From Microvirga roseola (lineage in GTDB: Bacteria > Pseudomonadota > Alphaproteobacteria > Rhizobiales > Beijerinckiaceae), in the NCBI RefSeq assembly GCF_020866965.1, contig NZ_JAJATX010000048.1, positions 1 through 32,699 of the forward strand: DNA of 32,699 nt. The letters are read 5' to 3'. A program made the translations under genes and the position numbers. Below are positions 24,102 through 31,474 of the stretch, piece by piece. Under the pieces are notes generated by a model. It saw only the letters and a list, made by a program, of their open reading frames with translations, did not search any database and was not told where the DNA came from. Positions within the stretch are counted from its first letter, which is position 1. The number at the start of each line of letters is the position of its first letter.

Positions 24102-24126
24102 GGAACTCAACCAGGACCCATTCGTT
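24102..24126 (+). promoter_or_regulatory. EcfG-type promoter of the DUF892 gene
   Basis: GGAAC at 24102-24106, sixteen bases, CGTT at 24123-24126: an exact match to the alphaproteobacterial general stress promoter recognised by EcfG sigma factors. A start of transcription about seven bases further on would give a leader of roughly 28 bases before ATG 24161. Orientation and distance are right for the DUF892 gene. Confidence 0.7.
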
Positions 24127-24160
24127 GGCGTCGGAACTGTATCCTTGAGGAAGCACACCG

Positions 24161-24667
24161 ATGACTGACGCCCGCTCGATTTATATCTCGGCACTGCGTA
24201 ACACCCATGCCATGGAGCAGCAGGGTCTGCAGCAGATGGAAATTCAGGTCTCCCGGCTGGAGAAATACCCGGAGTATTCAGCTCTCCTCCAGAAGCATAT
24301 CGAGACCACGCGACAGCAGATCCAGCGCATTGAGCAGGCTCTTCAGTCTGCGGGGGAAAGTCCTCCGGCCGTCAAGGAAGCCGTAACCAGCGCAGCTGGC
24401 AGCGTTGGCGCAACAGTGCATGGAATGTTCCAGGACGAGACGCTCAAAAACCTCTATGCCGGCTATGCTTATCAATATGAGCAGATTGCAGCCTACCGCT
24501 CCCTGATCGCGATTGCGGAGAGTTCCGGCGAGACCGGTCACGTCGCCGCCTTCCGCCAGTCGATCCAGGAGGAGGAGCAGGCGGCGCAACAATCAGCCGA
24601 TCTGATTGAGCCGGTCACCCGCAAGTACGTTGAGCTCACCACAAGCGGGGAGGAAGCCGACAGCTGA
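24161..24667 (+). CDS. DUF892 (YciF-like) ferritin-like protein
   Basis: A 168-residue, almost wholly helical protein of the DUF892/YciE-YciF family, four-helix-bundle proteins with a ferritin-like diiron fold linked to general stress responses. Visible are MTDARSIYISALRNTHAMEQ at the start, helix 2 with HIETTRQQIQRIEQAL, the middle GMFQDETLKNLYAGYAYQYEQ and helix 4 with RQSIQEEEQAAQ. The Glu/His spacing is consistent with the fold, though the metal site cannot be proved by eye. GAGGAAG precedes the ATG. It has an exact EcfG-type promoter 35 bases upstream, which fits membership in the general stress regulon. Confidence 0.85.
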   Translation: MTDARSIYISALRNTHAMEQQGLQQMEIQVSRLEKYPEYSALLQKHIETTRQQIQRIEQALQSAGESPPAVKEAVTSAAGSVGATVHGMFQDETLKNLYAGYAYQYEQIAAYRSLIAIAESSGETGHVAAFRQSIQEEEQAAQQSADLIEPVTRKYVELTTSGEEADS

Positions 24668-24857
24668 CAGGGCTCGTGAAGCCGCTACCTCTCAGGCCAG
24701 CGCAGCCTGGCCTCAGCTGCTCAAGCTAACGCCGTTCGCGGCCTTGGCCTGGAGCCGATCTGCTGTGCGTCCTAGCCTGATGGAGCGCTCGGGATAAAGA
24801 CACCTTTGCAAGTGGTCCGCTTAGCTCGCACTGTACCGGCGCCTTAACAGCCTCCAT

Positions 24858-24897
24858 TCAGAAGGAGGATTGATGTTTCAGAAGGAGGATTGATGTT
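24858..24897 (+). repeat. Tandem 20-bp duplication of ribosome site and start codon
   Basis: Two perfect head-to-tail copies of a 20-base unit (24858-24877 and 24878-24897), each containing AAGGAGG and an ATG. The first copy starts a six-codon frame, MFQKED, whose TGA (24891-24893) overlaps the second ATG (24893-24895). The result is a leader peptide translationally coupled to the acidic protein gene. Confidence 0.8.
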
Positions 24898-25216
24898 TAC
24901 ACTCGAGCTTAGCGGCAAGCCGATCGCGATCACCGATGCGGATGAGGCCATGGCGCGAGCCATCTTCCAAAGCGAAGATTTCAAGAATGACCTGACCCTG
25001 ATGACCAGCGAAGGAACGCCCCTATGGGACGGCAGAATGCCGCTGAACATCAGGCCCGCATCTGAGCAGGAGGTCGCCGCGTTCGAAGCCCCTGACTTGG
25101 AGGACGATGATGATTTCGAGGACGAGGATGAGGACGGTTTGTTTGTGACGTTTCTCGTGCCTGTCGACAATGATCACGAGGATGTCTCGGCCGTTCCGCC
25201 ACAGCTCCAGAGCTGA
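24893..25216 (+). CDS. Small acidic hypothetical protein
   Basis: A 107-residue cytoplasmic-looking protein starting at ATG 24893 in the second copy of the duplicated ribosome site. The N-terminal half (MFTLELSGKPIAITDADEAM, then DLTLMTSEGTPLWDG) looks like a small alpha/beta domain. Residues about 65-85 form a very acidic run of Asp and Glu, and the end LFVTFLVPVDND is hydrophobic again. No family recognised. A hairpin follows 14 bases after the stop. Possible roles such as binding a basic partner are speculation. Confidence 0.65.
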   Translation: MFTLELSGKPIAITDADEAMARAIFQSEDFKNDLTLMTSEGTPLWDGRMPLNIRPASEQEVAAFEAPDLEDDDDFEDEDEDGLFVTFLVPVDNDHEDVSAVPPQLQS

Positions 25217-25230
25217 TGAGCCTTCCCCCA

Positions 25231-25263
25231 CATCTTCCGCCTCTCCAGGGGAGCGGGAAGATG
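25231..25263 (+). terminator. Hairpin after the acidic protein gene
   Basis: CATCTTCC (25231-25238) pairs with GGAAGATG (25256-25263), with a short inner CTC/GAG stem. It lies 14 bases after the stop codon. No T-run follows. Confidence 0.45.
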
Positions 25264-25325
25264 AGCGCAGGTCAGGCTGATCTCTGCCAAGCTCCTCCTC
25301 GAACCTGGGGAGAACAGTCTGAAAG

Positions 25326-25586
25326 ATGGCTGAAGATGCCTTGCCTGATCCTCGTCAGCCCGACATGCGGGATCGCGTGTACAACCTGTTCCGCAACAGT
25401 CAGCGACCCGGTCTCCTTTGTGCCGTACCGGAGGAGCGTCCCGTTCCAGAATTTCTGGTTGAGGAGAAGTGGGAGTTTGAACGCTGCCTTCGGCCTTCGG
25501 ATCCCTCGCCGCCCGGCTTCCATGCCAGAGCTGCCGCGGCTGGCGTGCGCTTTAACGGCTTCTATCTCTTCTATCTCCTGGCCTAG
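25326..25586 (+). CDS. Small hypothetical protein
   Basis: An 86-residue protein, MAEDALPDPRQPDMRDRVYN at the start, a central PEERPVPEFLVEEKWEFE and an ending GVRFNGFYLFYLLA. The order resembles a short hypothetical protein seen in Methylobacteriaceae-type genomes (from memory, no domain name). It is charged in the middle and aromatic at the C-terminus, with no signal or clear membrane helix. The ribosome site is weak (GAAAG). It precedes exoD by 83 bases on the same strand and may share its transcript. Confidence 0.5.
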   Translation: MAEDALPDPRQPDMRDRVYNLFRNSQRPGLLCAVPEERPVPEFLVEEKWEFERCLRPSDPSPPGFHARAAAAGVRFNGFYLFYLLA

Positions 25587-25669
25587 ACGCATGCTTAAGC
25601 TCATTGCCAAGTCCAATCAGATCAACACGCGCAGCGCTGTTCAAGGGGTGGTTGTAGGAGGCTCGGCCT

Positions 25670-26278
25670 GTGAACTGCGACAGGCCAGAAACAGCTTCTG
25701 AGATCATGGCGAGCATGGATCAACTGTTGCCATCAGATCCGCGCGTGCGCGACCTTGTGGCTGTGTTTGGGGAGCGGGCGAGCGGATTGCTGCTTGCCGC
25801 GATCGCCATTCCGGCCATCATTCCTGTCCCTGGCGTTCCCCTCGGGGCAGTCTTTGGGACCGTGCTGGTGATTGTAGCGTGCCGCATGGTGACAGCAGGA
25901 GAGGAGTTCAGCCTCCCTGAGTGGCTTGCTCAGATGCGACTAAAGCCCTCCGCAGTCAGAATGCTGGCTCACCAAGGTCCTGGAATCCTGCAAAAGTTCG
26001 AGGGGAGGATCAAGCCTCGGGCCGGCCTGCTGACGACAGGCCCTGCCAAGCCGATGCTGGCTCTGGTGATGGTGCTGATGGGGATCCTGATTGCTCTGCC
26101 GATCCCGTTCGGCAACATCCTTCCCGGCTTTGCGGTGATCCTGATGGGTCTAGGGTTGGCGGCTCGGGACGGGTTGGCCATCTTGTCTGCTCTCGCCCTG
26201 GCCTTCTTAGCAACCGGAACCTCGGTTGCGCTTGGGTGGGCTGCCGTGTGGGGCCTGGCCCACCTCTTGGCTTCGTAG
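25670..26278 (+). CDS. exoD: ExoD family membrane protein
   Basis: A 202-residue membrane protein of the ExoD family (PF06055), named from rhizobial mutants affected in exopolysaccharide production and alkaline tolerance; the biochemical role is unknown. Landmarks are FGERASGLLLAAIAIPAIIP, then VPGVPLGAVFGTVLVI, PEWLAQMRL and the helices around LPIPFGNILPGFAVILMGLG. About four or five transmembrane helices are visible. GTG 25670 is chosen because TAGGAGG lies eight bases upstream; an ATG 12 codons later (25706) has no such site. It follows the hypothetical gene at 25326. Confidence 0.85.
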   Translation: MNCDRPETASEIMASMDQLLPSDPRVRDLVAVFGERASGLLLAAIAIPAIIPVPGVPLGAVFGTVLVIVACRMVTAGEEFSLPEWLAQMRLKPSAVRMLAHQGPGILQKFEGRIKPRAGLLTTGPAKPMLALVMVLMGILIALPIPFGNILPGFAVILMGLGLAARDGLAILSALALAFLATGTSVALGWAAVWGLAHLLAS

Positions 26279-26299
26279 GGCCAAGAGAAGGGCTCCTGC

Positions 26300-26521
26300 T
26301 CAGGCCTGCAGCCGGGCCAATCTCTCCCGGGACCTCAAGCGTTCGTACCTGCGCTGGCTCCCATGACCCTTTCGTATACGGCTCCAGGCCAGGAGCCCGA
26401 TTAGCGGGACCGCCAGGAGAGCAAGACCTGCTACAGCAGCACCTGCGGAAGAGCCGCCCCTGCTTCTCCACCCCCCACTGATGCCCGTCCCCTCCGGCAT
26501 GGGTGCTTGGACGACAGGCAC
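26300..26521 (-). CDS. Small single-helix membrane protein
   Basis: A 73-codon frame with a Gly/Ser-rich N-terminus, one hydrophobic helix (AGLALLAVPLIGLLAW) and a strongly basic C-terminus of Arg-rich repeats (SRIRKGHGSQRRYERLRSRE). It resembles small anchored proteins of unknown role. The start is uncertain: ATG 26521 or the ATG seven codons later. Its 5' end abuts the start of the truncated P450 on the other strand, so the native promoter may have been lost. Confidence 0.4.
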   Translation of the reverse strand: MPVVQAPMPEGTGISGGWRSRGGSSAGAAVAGLALLAVPLIGLLAWSRIRKGHGSQRRYERLRSRERLARLQA

Positions 26522-26526
26522 TGACC

Positions 26527-26874
26527 GATTGCAGGACCGGCGGCTACTCCCTCCCTGCCGGTATGACCATCCTCATAAGTCCCTGGATCATCCACCGGGA
26601 TCCGCGGTGGTTCGAGGATCCGCAGAGATTCCGCCCAGAACGATGGGAAGGCGATCTCGCGCGGCGGATCCCCCGCTTCGCCTACATGCCATTTGGCGGC
26701 GGGCCGCGCATCTGCATCGGGAACCGCTTCGCGATAATGGAAGCTGTGCTGATCCTGTCAGTCGTGGCTCGACACTTTCGCTTGGAGTGGCAAGAGGAGC
26801 ATCCAGTCGAGCTCCTGCCATCCATCACGCTGCGCGCCAAGAGCGGCATCTGGGCTCGGCTGGTCCCGCGTTGA
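26527..26874 (+). pseudogene. Cytochrome P450 C-terminal fragment
   Basis: From about 26527 the translation matches the last quarter of a bacterial P450: GGYSLPAGMTILISPWIIHR, then DPQRFRPERWEG, and the heme loop FAYMPFGGGPRICIGNRFA with a canonical F..G.R.C.G and axial Cys, ending LPSITLRAKSG. The I-helix and the ExxR motif are missing, so about 300 residues are gone and the remnant cannot be active. No frame upstream carries the lost part. It converges, four bases apart, with a second, complete P450 gene of a different subtype. Confidence 0.75.
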
Positions 26875-26877
26875 TCC

Positions 26878-28224
26878 TCACGAGGCGCGTGGGCCAACCC
26901 GGAATCTGAGCGTGTAGTTGTCGAGCGTTCCCGGCAGCGGTTCTTCGGGGGAGAGACGCGGCTGCTCCAGCGAAAGCTCCTTTGTGCCCAGGATCTCGGC
27001 GATCATAGCGCTTCCCATCATTGGCACGAAGTCGCGCGCCGGACAAATTCCGGGCCCTCCACTGAAGGGGACGAGCGGCCACCCGTTTCCTGGCATACCC
27101 TGCAACCATAAGTCCGGATTGAGCCGGTGGGCGTAGTCCAGGTATTCGTCATCACGGTGAAAAAAGGGCGCAAAGATCAGAATGTGGGTGTTCTTCGGCA
27201 TGGTGCCGCCGTCCCATTCCACGTCCTCCGTCGTTTCGCGGAAAATCGCGGGTGTCGTCGGCCACAGGCGCAGGCTCTCGAGAAAACAGGCCCGGACGAA
27301 AGGCAGATCCTTGCGCACTGTCTCGCCTGCAGCATCAATCTCCTCTCTGGCCCTCGCCCGCTCATCCGGATGAGTGGCGAGCAGAGCAAGGGTGCGGAAT
27401 GTTGCCATGCCGCCGGGATCGAATGCGAAGAGGTAATGCGCCACCTGATGGGACGGCGATGTCTCGTCTGTTTTCGGCAAAGCTGCGATGCGGCCCGCAA
27501 GGCTGCCGGTCTCTGCGCGAGAGAGATACTGGTTCAACCGGTCATGAAACTGCTTGGCGAGTTTCGCGCGTTTGGGGTGAAGGAAGCCCCAGTTGCTCAC
27601 CGCACGCAACTTCGCAAGCATCTCGGTCAGCTCATGATCGTCGCGAGCGCTGTCGCCGAGAACCACACGCCGGATGACCTTATGCCATGCGACAGTGAAC
27701 TTGTCCCAGTTGAGCTCCTCTCCGCTCCGAGCGAGGAGCACCTCAGCTTCTTCTTTCACGACCCGCAGGAACGCATCGGCCTGTGAGTGAACAGGGCAGC
27801 CCTCCTCCAGCACCATACCGTTGAAGCGACGGCGGTCGCTTCGCTTCGGAGGTTTGGAGATCAGCGAGACATTGGGCTCGAAATGCCCGAGAACAGAACT
27901 CTTTTCCTTTGTGGCCGGCGTGAACGGCCGAGGTGTCCCGGCGAGAACCCTTTGCACATGCTCCGGGCTCAATATGACGGCCTGTTTGCGTCCAGGAATC
28001 GGGAGCAGCAGCGGACCTGATCCATACTTGGCCCAAAGCTGCTGCAGCCGCTGCACCGCGCGGGAGTCGAGCCCCACCGCCTCTGCGACCGAGACCATCT
28101 TCGGACGGCGGATGATGACGCCCTTGCTCAAGGTGGGAATGGCAACCTCGGCGAAGACGGCAAGCGTGTCGACAATGCTGGCCGTTGCCAGTCGAGCTTC
28201 AGATTTGGCAGGCTCTTGGCCCAT
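26878..28224 (-). CDS. Cytochrome P450 with atypical heme-loop residues
   Basis: A 448-residue P450, the usual bacterial length. Start at ATG 28224: AGAGGG lies seven bases upstream, and the longer frame would cross its promoter. The K-helix ExxR is E316-x-x-R319 (FLESLRLWP). The heme loop is FSGGPGICPARDF with axial Cys-394; the usual Arg two residues before Cys is Gly and the Gly two after is Ala. The I-helix region reads HYLFAFDPGGMATFR, without the common AGxxT. These changes suggest a specialised P450, possibly of peroxygenase or fatty-acid type, but this is inference. No ferredoxin partner is adjacent. An exact EcfG-type promoter lies 32 bases upstream, so stress-induced expression is likely. 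Confidence 0.85.
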   Translation of the reverse strand: MGQEPAKSEARLATASIVDTLAVFAEVAIPTLSKGVIIRRPKMVSVAEAVGLDSRAVQRLQQLWAKYGSGPLLLPIPGRKQAVILSPEHVQRVLAGTPRPFTPATKEKSSVLGHFEPNVSLISKPPKRSDRRRFNGMVLEEGCPVHSQADAFLRVVKEEAEVLLARSGEELNWDKFTVAWHKVIRRVVLGDSARDDHELTEMLAKLRAVSNWGFLHPKRAKLAKQFHDRLNQYLSRAETGSLAGRIAALPKTDETSPSHQVAHYLFAFDPGGMATFRTLALLATHPDERARAREEIDAAGETVRKDLPFVRACFLESLRLWPTTPAIFRETTEDVEWDGGTMPKNTHILIFAPFFHRDDEYLDYAHRLNPDLWLQGMPGNGWPLVPFSGGPGICPARDFVPMMGSAMIAEILGTKELSLEQPRLSPEEPLPGTLDNYTLRFRVGPRAS

Positions 28225-28255
28225 GCGACCCTCTGGTTGATGGATGTGATGAACG

Positions 28256-28280
28256 AACGATGGCCCGGAAGGGAGGTTCC
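28256..28280 (-). promoter_or_regulatory. EcfG-type promoter of the P450 gene
   Basis: On the minus strand GGAAC (28280-28276), sixteen bases, CGTT (28259-28256): an exact EcfG promoter. It lies 32 bases upstream of the P450 ATG at 28224, giving a leader of about 25 bases. Confidence 0.7.
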
Positions 28281-28376
28281 GAACATGGTCCTGGGGCAGC
28301 GCTGCCCTATCATTGGTTCGGGCGGAGAGCCGGCTCTGGCACGGGCACCTTACTCCCATTCGCCAGGAGGTCCGAC

Positions 28377-29180
28377 ATGCTTACTTCCGCGCGCGTGCTG
28401 CTTTTTCTTGCCCTGTCGTGGACAACGGCCATGTTCTCCACGGTCTCTGCTTGGGCTGAAACGGAAGTGGACCTCGCTCTCGTCATGGCGGTTGATGTCT
28501 CCCTGTCCATGGAACCCGACGAGCAGGAACTGCAACGGCAGGGCTTTGTCGAGGCCTTTCGCGCGCCTGAGGTGCATGAGGCAGTCCGCAAGGGCATGCT
28601 GGGTCGCATCGCTGTCGTGTACCTGGAATGGGCCGGGGCGGCCTACCAGGAGGTGGTTGTGCCCTGGACCGTGATCGAGCAGCCGGAGGATGCACTCGGC
28701 TTTGCGGACCGGCTTGCCCGCAGCCCCACTCGGCGCATCGGTTACACATCCGTCTCGGGCGCCATTGACTTCAGCCTCAGGCAATTGCGGGAGAGCGGGG
28801 TTAAGCCTCTCCGTGAGGTGATCGATATCTCCGGCGATGGTCCAAACAATCAGGGGCGGACCGTAACCCAGGCCAGGGACGAAGCGCTAGCCCGAGGGGT
28901 CACGATCAACGGCCTGCCGATCATGCTCAAGCGGCCCGATGGCGCTTGGGACATTGAGGACCTGGATCTTTACTTTCAGGATTGCGTCATCGGCGGGCCG
29001 GGCGCCTTCATGGTCCCGGTCCGGGAGAAGCAGCAGTTCATCCAAACTATCAGGACGAAGATCGTACGCGAGATTGCGGGACTGTCAGCACCCGCCACTC
29101 TCATTCAGCCGGCCCAGACCAAGCCGCGGGCCAACTGCCTAGCCGGGGAAAACCGAAGGGGACAGCGGTGGCGCCCATGA
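28377..29180 (+). CDS. DUF1194 exported protein with VWA-like fold
   Basis: A 267-residue DUF1194 protein, a family restricted mainly to alphaproteobacteria, with a von Willebrand A-like domain. Start at ATG 28377 with CCAGGAGG six bases upstream; the longer upstream frame has no support. A signal peptide covers about residues 1-28 (RVLLFLALSWTTAMF...AWA). Right after it comes the MIDAS-like metal motif in VMAVDVSLSM (DxSxS), then RIGYTSVSGAIDF and VIDISGDGPNNQG, with a Cys pair (DCVIGG and NCLAG) near the end. Probably periplasmic; function unknown, metal-dependent binding inferred from the motif. It is divergent from the P450 gene, and its stop touches the end of an antiporter remnant. Confidence 0.82.
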   Translation: MLTSARVLLFLALSWTTAMFSTVSAWAETEVDLALVMAVDVSLSMEPDEQELQRQGFVEAFRAPEVHEAVRKGMLGRIAVVYLEWAGAAYQEVVVPWTVIEQPEDALGFADRLARSPTRRIGYTSVSGAIDFSLRQLRESGVKPLREVIDISGDGPNNQGRTVTQARDEALARGVTINGLPIMLKRPDGAWDIEDLDLYFQDCVIGGPGAFMVPVREKQQFIQTIRTKIVREIAGLSAPATLIQPAQTKPRANCLAGENRRGQRWRP

Positions 29181-29700
29181 TCAGCGGGTTCCCGACGAGC
29201 ACGAACGCCGACAGCACGAGGGCAGGAATGACCTGATCGCCCAGGAGGCCGATCCGCAGGCCCGATCCCAGGCCGATGAAGAAGAACAGCAGCAGGAAAT
29301 CGCGGAGGCTGGCCAGGCGCGAGGCTAACGCCTCCCGGAACGAGGTCGAGGCCAGCGAAACACCTGCAATCAGGCCGCCCAGTTCCTTGCCCAGGCCGAT
29401 GAAGTCGCATACGGCGGCGAAGATCACGGTCCAGGCGAGGGCAAACGTGACGAGCAGTTCCGGCATGCGGGTGATGTAGCGTAGCAGGCGCTCCGCGCCG
29501 TAGCGCACGAAGAGTGCGAGAAGCGCGAGGAGTGCAAGGCCAATGGCGAGCGTGCCGCCGATTCCGAAACCGGCCGGGCTCCCGTCCGCGCTTATGCCGA
29601 CGGTCGAGAGGACGATCATGGCCAGGACCACAACAATGTCCTGGACGATGAGGAAGCCGACGGCGATGCGGCCATGCAGCGAGTCGACCTCGCGGGGTCC
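29175..29700 (-). pseudogene. CPA2 (Kef-type) monovalent cation/proton antiporter, internal fragment
   Basis: On the minus strand the frame from about 29700 reads HGRIAVGFLIVQDIVVVLAM, then LLVTFALAWTVIFAAVCDFI, LGGLIAGVSLASTSF, LLLFFFIGLGSGL and LVLSAFVLVGNPLIM, the middle helices of a CPA2-type K+/H+ antiporter. Family proteins are about 400-600 residues; only some 175 are left, with neither the N-terminal helices nor the C-terminal nucleotide-binding part. The match ends at the DUF1194 stop, beyond which the frame only reads antisense of that gene. The upstream edge is fused to an unrelated gene. Inactive remnant. Confidence 0.7.
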
Positions 29701-30001
29701 TTTCGTTCGGGCCCGGGTACTTCAGACCGTCCCGGAAAAGATCACTGCGATGGCCAGCCCGTCCGAAGATATGGGTGACGCCCTCCGGGACCTTGCCCAC
29801 ATCGTCATAGGCCTTGATCTGCGATCCGGCGCGGTCCCTGAGAGCCTTCCAGAGAATGGCGTTCTCAAGCCGCTCCTCCGGATCCATCCCACGATCCAGG
29901 ATGAAGGCATAGGGAGGGACAGGCTCGAGGTTGGCGGAAAGAACCGCCATGCCGATCGAGGCGAGCCGGGGCGTGACCAGGATTTCGGTCAGATTGTCCA
30001 T
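29700..30001 (-). pseudogene. 5' part of an unrecognised gene, fused into the antiporter remnant
   Basis: A start with a good site (GGAG six bases before ATG 30001) opens MDNLTEILVTPRLASIGMAV, continuing with VPPYAFILDRGMDPEERLE and THIFGRAGHRSDLF. The sequence looks like a genuine globular protein for about 95 residues, without signal or membrane helices. Near 29700 it runs, out of frame, into the antiporter remnant, so the 3' part is missing or the native stop is lost. I do not recognise the family. Confidence 0.4.
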
Positions 30002-30059
30002 TCCCATCTCCTTCAGGGGATTTCAGCGGTAGAGATTCCGCTGGTCTTTGGACCCTGGA

Positions 30060-30500
30060 TCAATCGGCTCTTGGGGAGAACCGCTCCATGGCAGTGATGT
30101 GTCGAATGGGAATGTCGATCGGGCGCATGTAGATGTGTGATCGTAGGAAGTTGATCTCGTCCTCAAGCTTTTCCTGCGGGACTTCGATCCACCAAGCCTT
30201 GACCGATCCGTCTGATCCGTCCGACCACCGGTAGGAACGGGCTTTCAACAGCTCCTTGCGGTCATAGGGGGTATTGGTCGCTTTGATGCGGCAGGTAATA
30301 GCTCTGGAGGCTTGTAGAAGACAGGAGATCGGCGACCGTCCAGACTTTGGAAGCGGCAGCGCGAGAATCTGGAGCGCTGCAAGGCAGTCCTCTGCGGCTC
30401 GATGGGCGTTGAAGAAGAACCCGCTTTTCATGCCGATGTAACTCAGCGTGAGACTCTCGAAGCCTTCCTCCTTCCAAGGAACGAGCGTTCTGCCGGAGAT
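30060..30500 (-). pseudogene. DnaQ-like 3'-5' exonuclease, C-terminal fragment
   Basis: The minus-strand frame reads VPWKEEGFESLTLSYIGM, then FNAHRAAEDCLAALQIL, which is the ExoIII motif (H...D) of DEDDh exonuclease domains, followed by LLQASRAITCRIKA, the accessory region with LLKARSYRWSDGSDG and AWWIEVPQEKLEDE. This is the second half of a bacterial DnaQ-family 3'-5' exonuclease. The ExoI (DxE) and ExoII motifs are missing: upstream of about 30495 the family match stops where the plus-strand gene at 30511 begins. Truncated and very probably inactive. Confidence 0.65.
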
Positions 30501-30510
30501 CAAGGGGATC

Positions 30511-31140
30511 GTGGCGAATACGAACGTACGATTCTTCATCATCGACCACCCGGAGAAGGAGGAGCAGCTTCGTCCCAGTCTGGCCGAGGGTCTGATCAAG
30601 TCCTCGATCGTGGCTGTGGGACCCAAAGGTCCGAGCGAGCAGTGGATCCGGCAAAAGGCCGGGTTCGGCTGCCATGACGATGCGGCTCGCGGCCGGGAGC
30701 AAGGCTTCCGTGAGAGCCTTCTGGCCCTGGCGGATGGTCCGCCCAGTGGGAAAGATCAGGTGATCACCATCACCCTCGCTCGCTCCGAATATCTCGAGAT
30801 TGCCGCGGCCGCTCCCGGCAAGGAACTCGTTCGGGCGCTGCCCTCGGCGGTGATGAACCTGCTGCTTCTCCTGGGCGGCGACAGCGGCATGCCGCTGGCG
30901 GGAGAGCAGGTGGACCTGATCCAGGATGCCATCGGCCGGAACCACCCGCAGATTGCGGTTCCCTTTGCGCTCCCGCGGCTATGCGCCCGGTACGCCCAAA
31001 AGCCGGTGCCGGCTCAAAAGAAGATCGCGAAGGATTTGGAGAAGGCCGCCACGTTCAAGAAGAACCGGGACGCCTATCTCATGGCACAAGCCGGCGCACC
31101 TGGTCAGGATCAACGTGTTCAGGCTACACCTTTACGGTAA
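30511..31140 (+). CDS. Hypothetical protein
   Basis: A 209-residue frame without signal or membrane helix. GTG 30511 is preferred because the frame upstream of it is antisense to the exonuclease remnant; GGAG lies ten bases before. Segments such as NVRFFIIDHPEKEEQLRPSL, then AEGLIKSSIVAVGPKGPSEQ, VITITLARSEYLEIAAAA and a Lys-rich C-terminal helix look protein-like. I do not recognise the family; a nuclease-like fold crossed my mind for the first half but cannot be supported. The C-terminus is close to the next gene and may not be native. Confidence 0.45.
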   Translation: MANTNVRFFIIDHPEKEEQLRPSLAEGLIKSSIVAVGPKGPSEQWIRQKAGFGCHDDAARGREQGFRESLLALADGPPSGKDQVITITLARSEYLEIAAAAPGKELVRALPSAVMNLLLLLGGDSGMPLAGEQVDLIQDAIGRNHPQIAVPFALPRLCARYAQKPVPAQKKIAKDLEKAATFKKNRDAYLMAQAGAPGQDQRVQATPLR

Positions 31141-31162
31141 GCCTCTTTGTGGAACAGGTCAG

Positions 31163-31474
31163 ATGCAGTCGGCAGCAATCTTGGTTGGCCTCCTGATAGG
31201 ACCGGCTCTCTTGCTTGTCCTTGCCCGGCATTTGGGCGGTGCCTGGTCCGTCCGTATGGCCTGGCGACGGGTCTTGCGCTGGATGTACGGGTTCGGATTG
31301 GCTGGAGCCATCGGCCTGTTAGCGGCCTTATGGATCGAAGGCATCGAGGGGGATGAAGCAATCACGTTCTTTATGGCCAGCGTCATCGCGGTGATCTTTG
31401 GCCTCTCAGGGCTGCTCACCTGGACGGCCAGTCGCCTCCTCACAAGGAAGGCACCGGGCTTTCGGACGGGCTAG
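31163..31474 (+). CDS. Small hypothetical membrane protein, three helices
   Basis: A 103-residue protein starting at ATG 31163. Three hydrophobic segments are visible: AAILVGLLIGPALLLVLA, then MYGFGLAGAIGLLAALWI and ITFFMASVIAVIFGLSGLLTW, with positive residues between the first two (RMAWRRVLR) and at the end (RLLTRKAPGFR). It is an inner-membrane protein by composition. No family recognised. It follows the hypothetical gene by 22 bases and may share its transcript. Confidence 0.6.
   Translation: MQSAAILVGLLIGPALLLVLARHLGGAWSVRMAWRRVLRWMYGFGLAGAIGLLAALWIEGIEGDEAITFFMASVIAVIFGLSGLLTWTASRLLTRKAPGFRTG

Noticed and set aside
29105..30007. A single 300-codon minus gene
   Set aside because: Only the first ~95 codons look like a protein. 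After about 29700 this frame is a shadow of the antiporter remnant, which is read in another frame.
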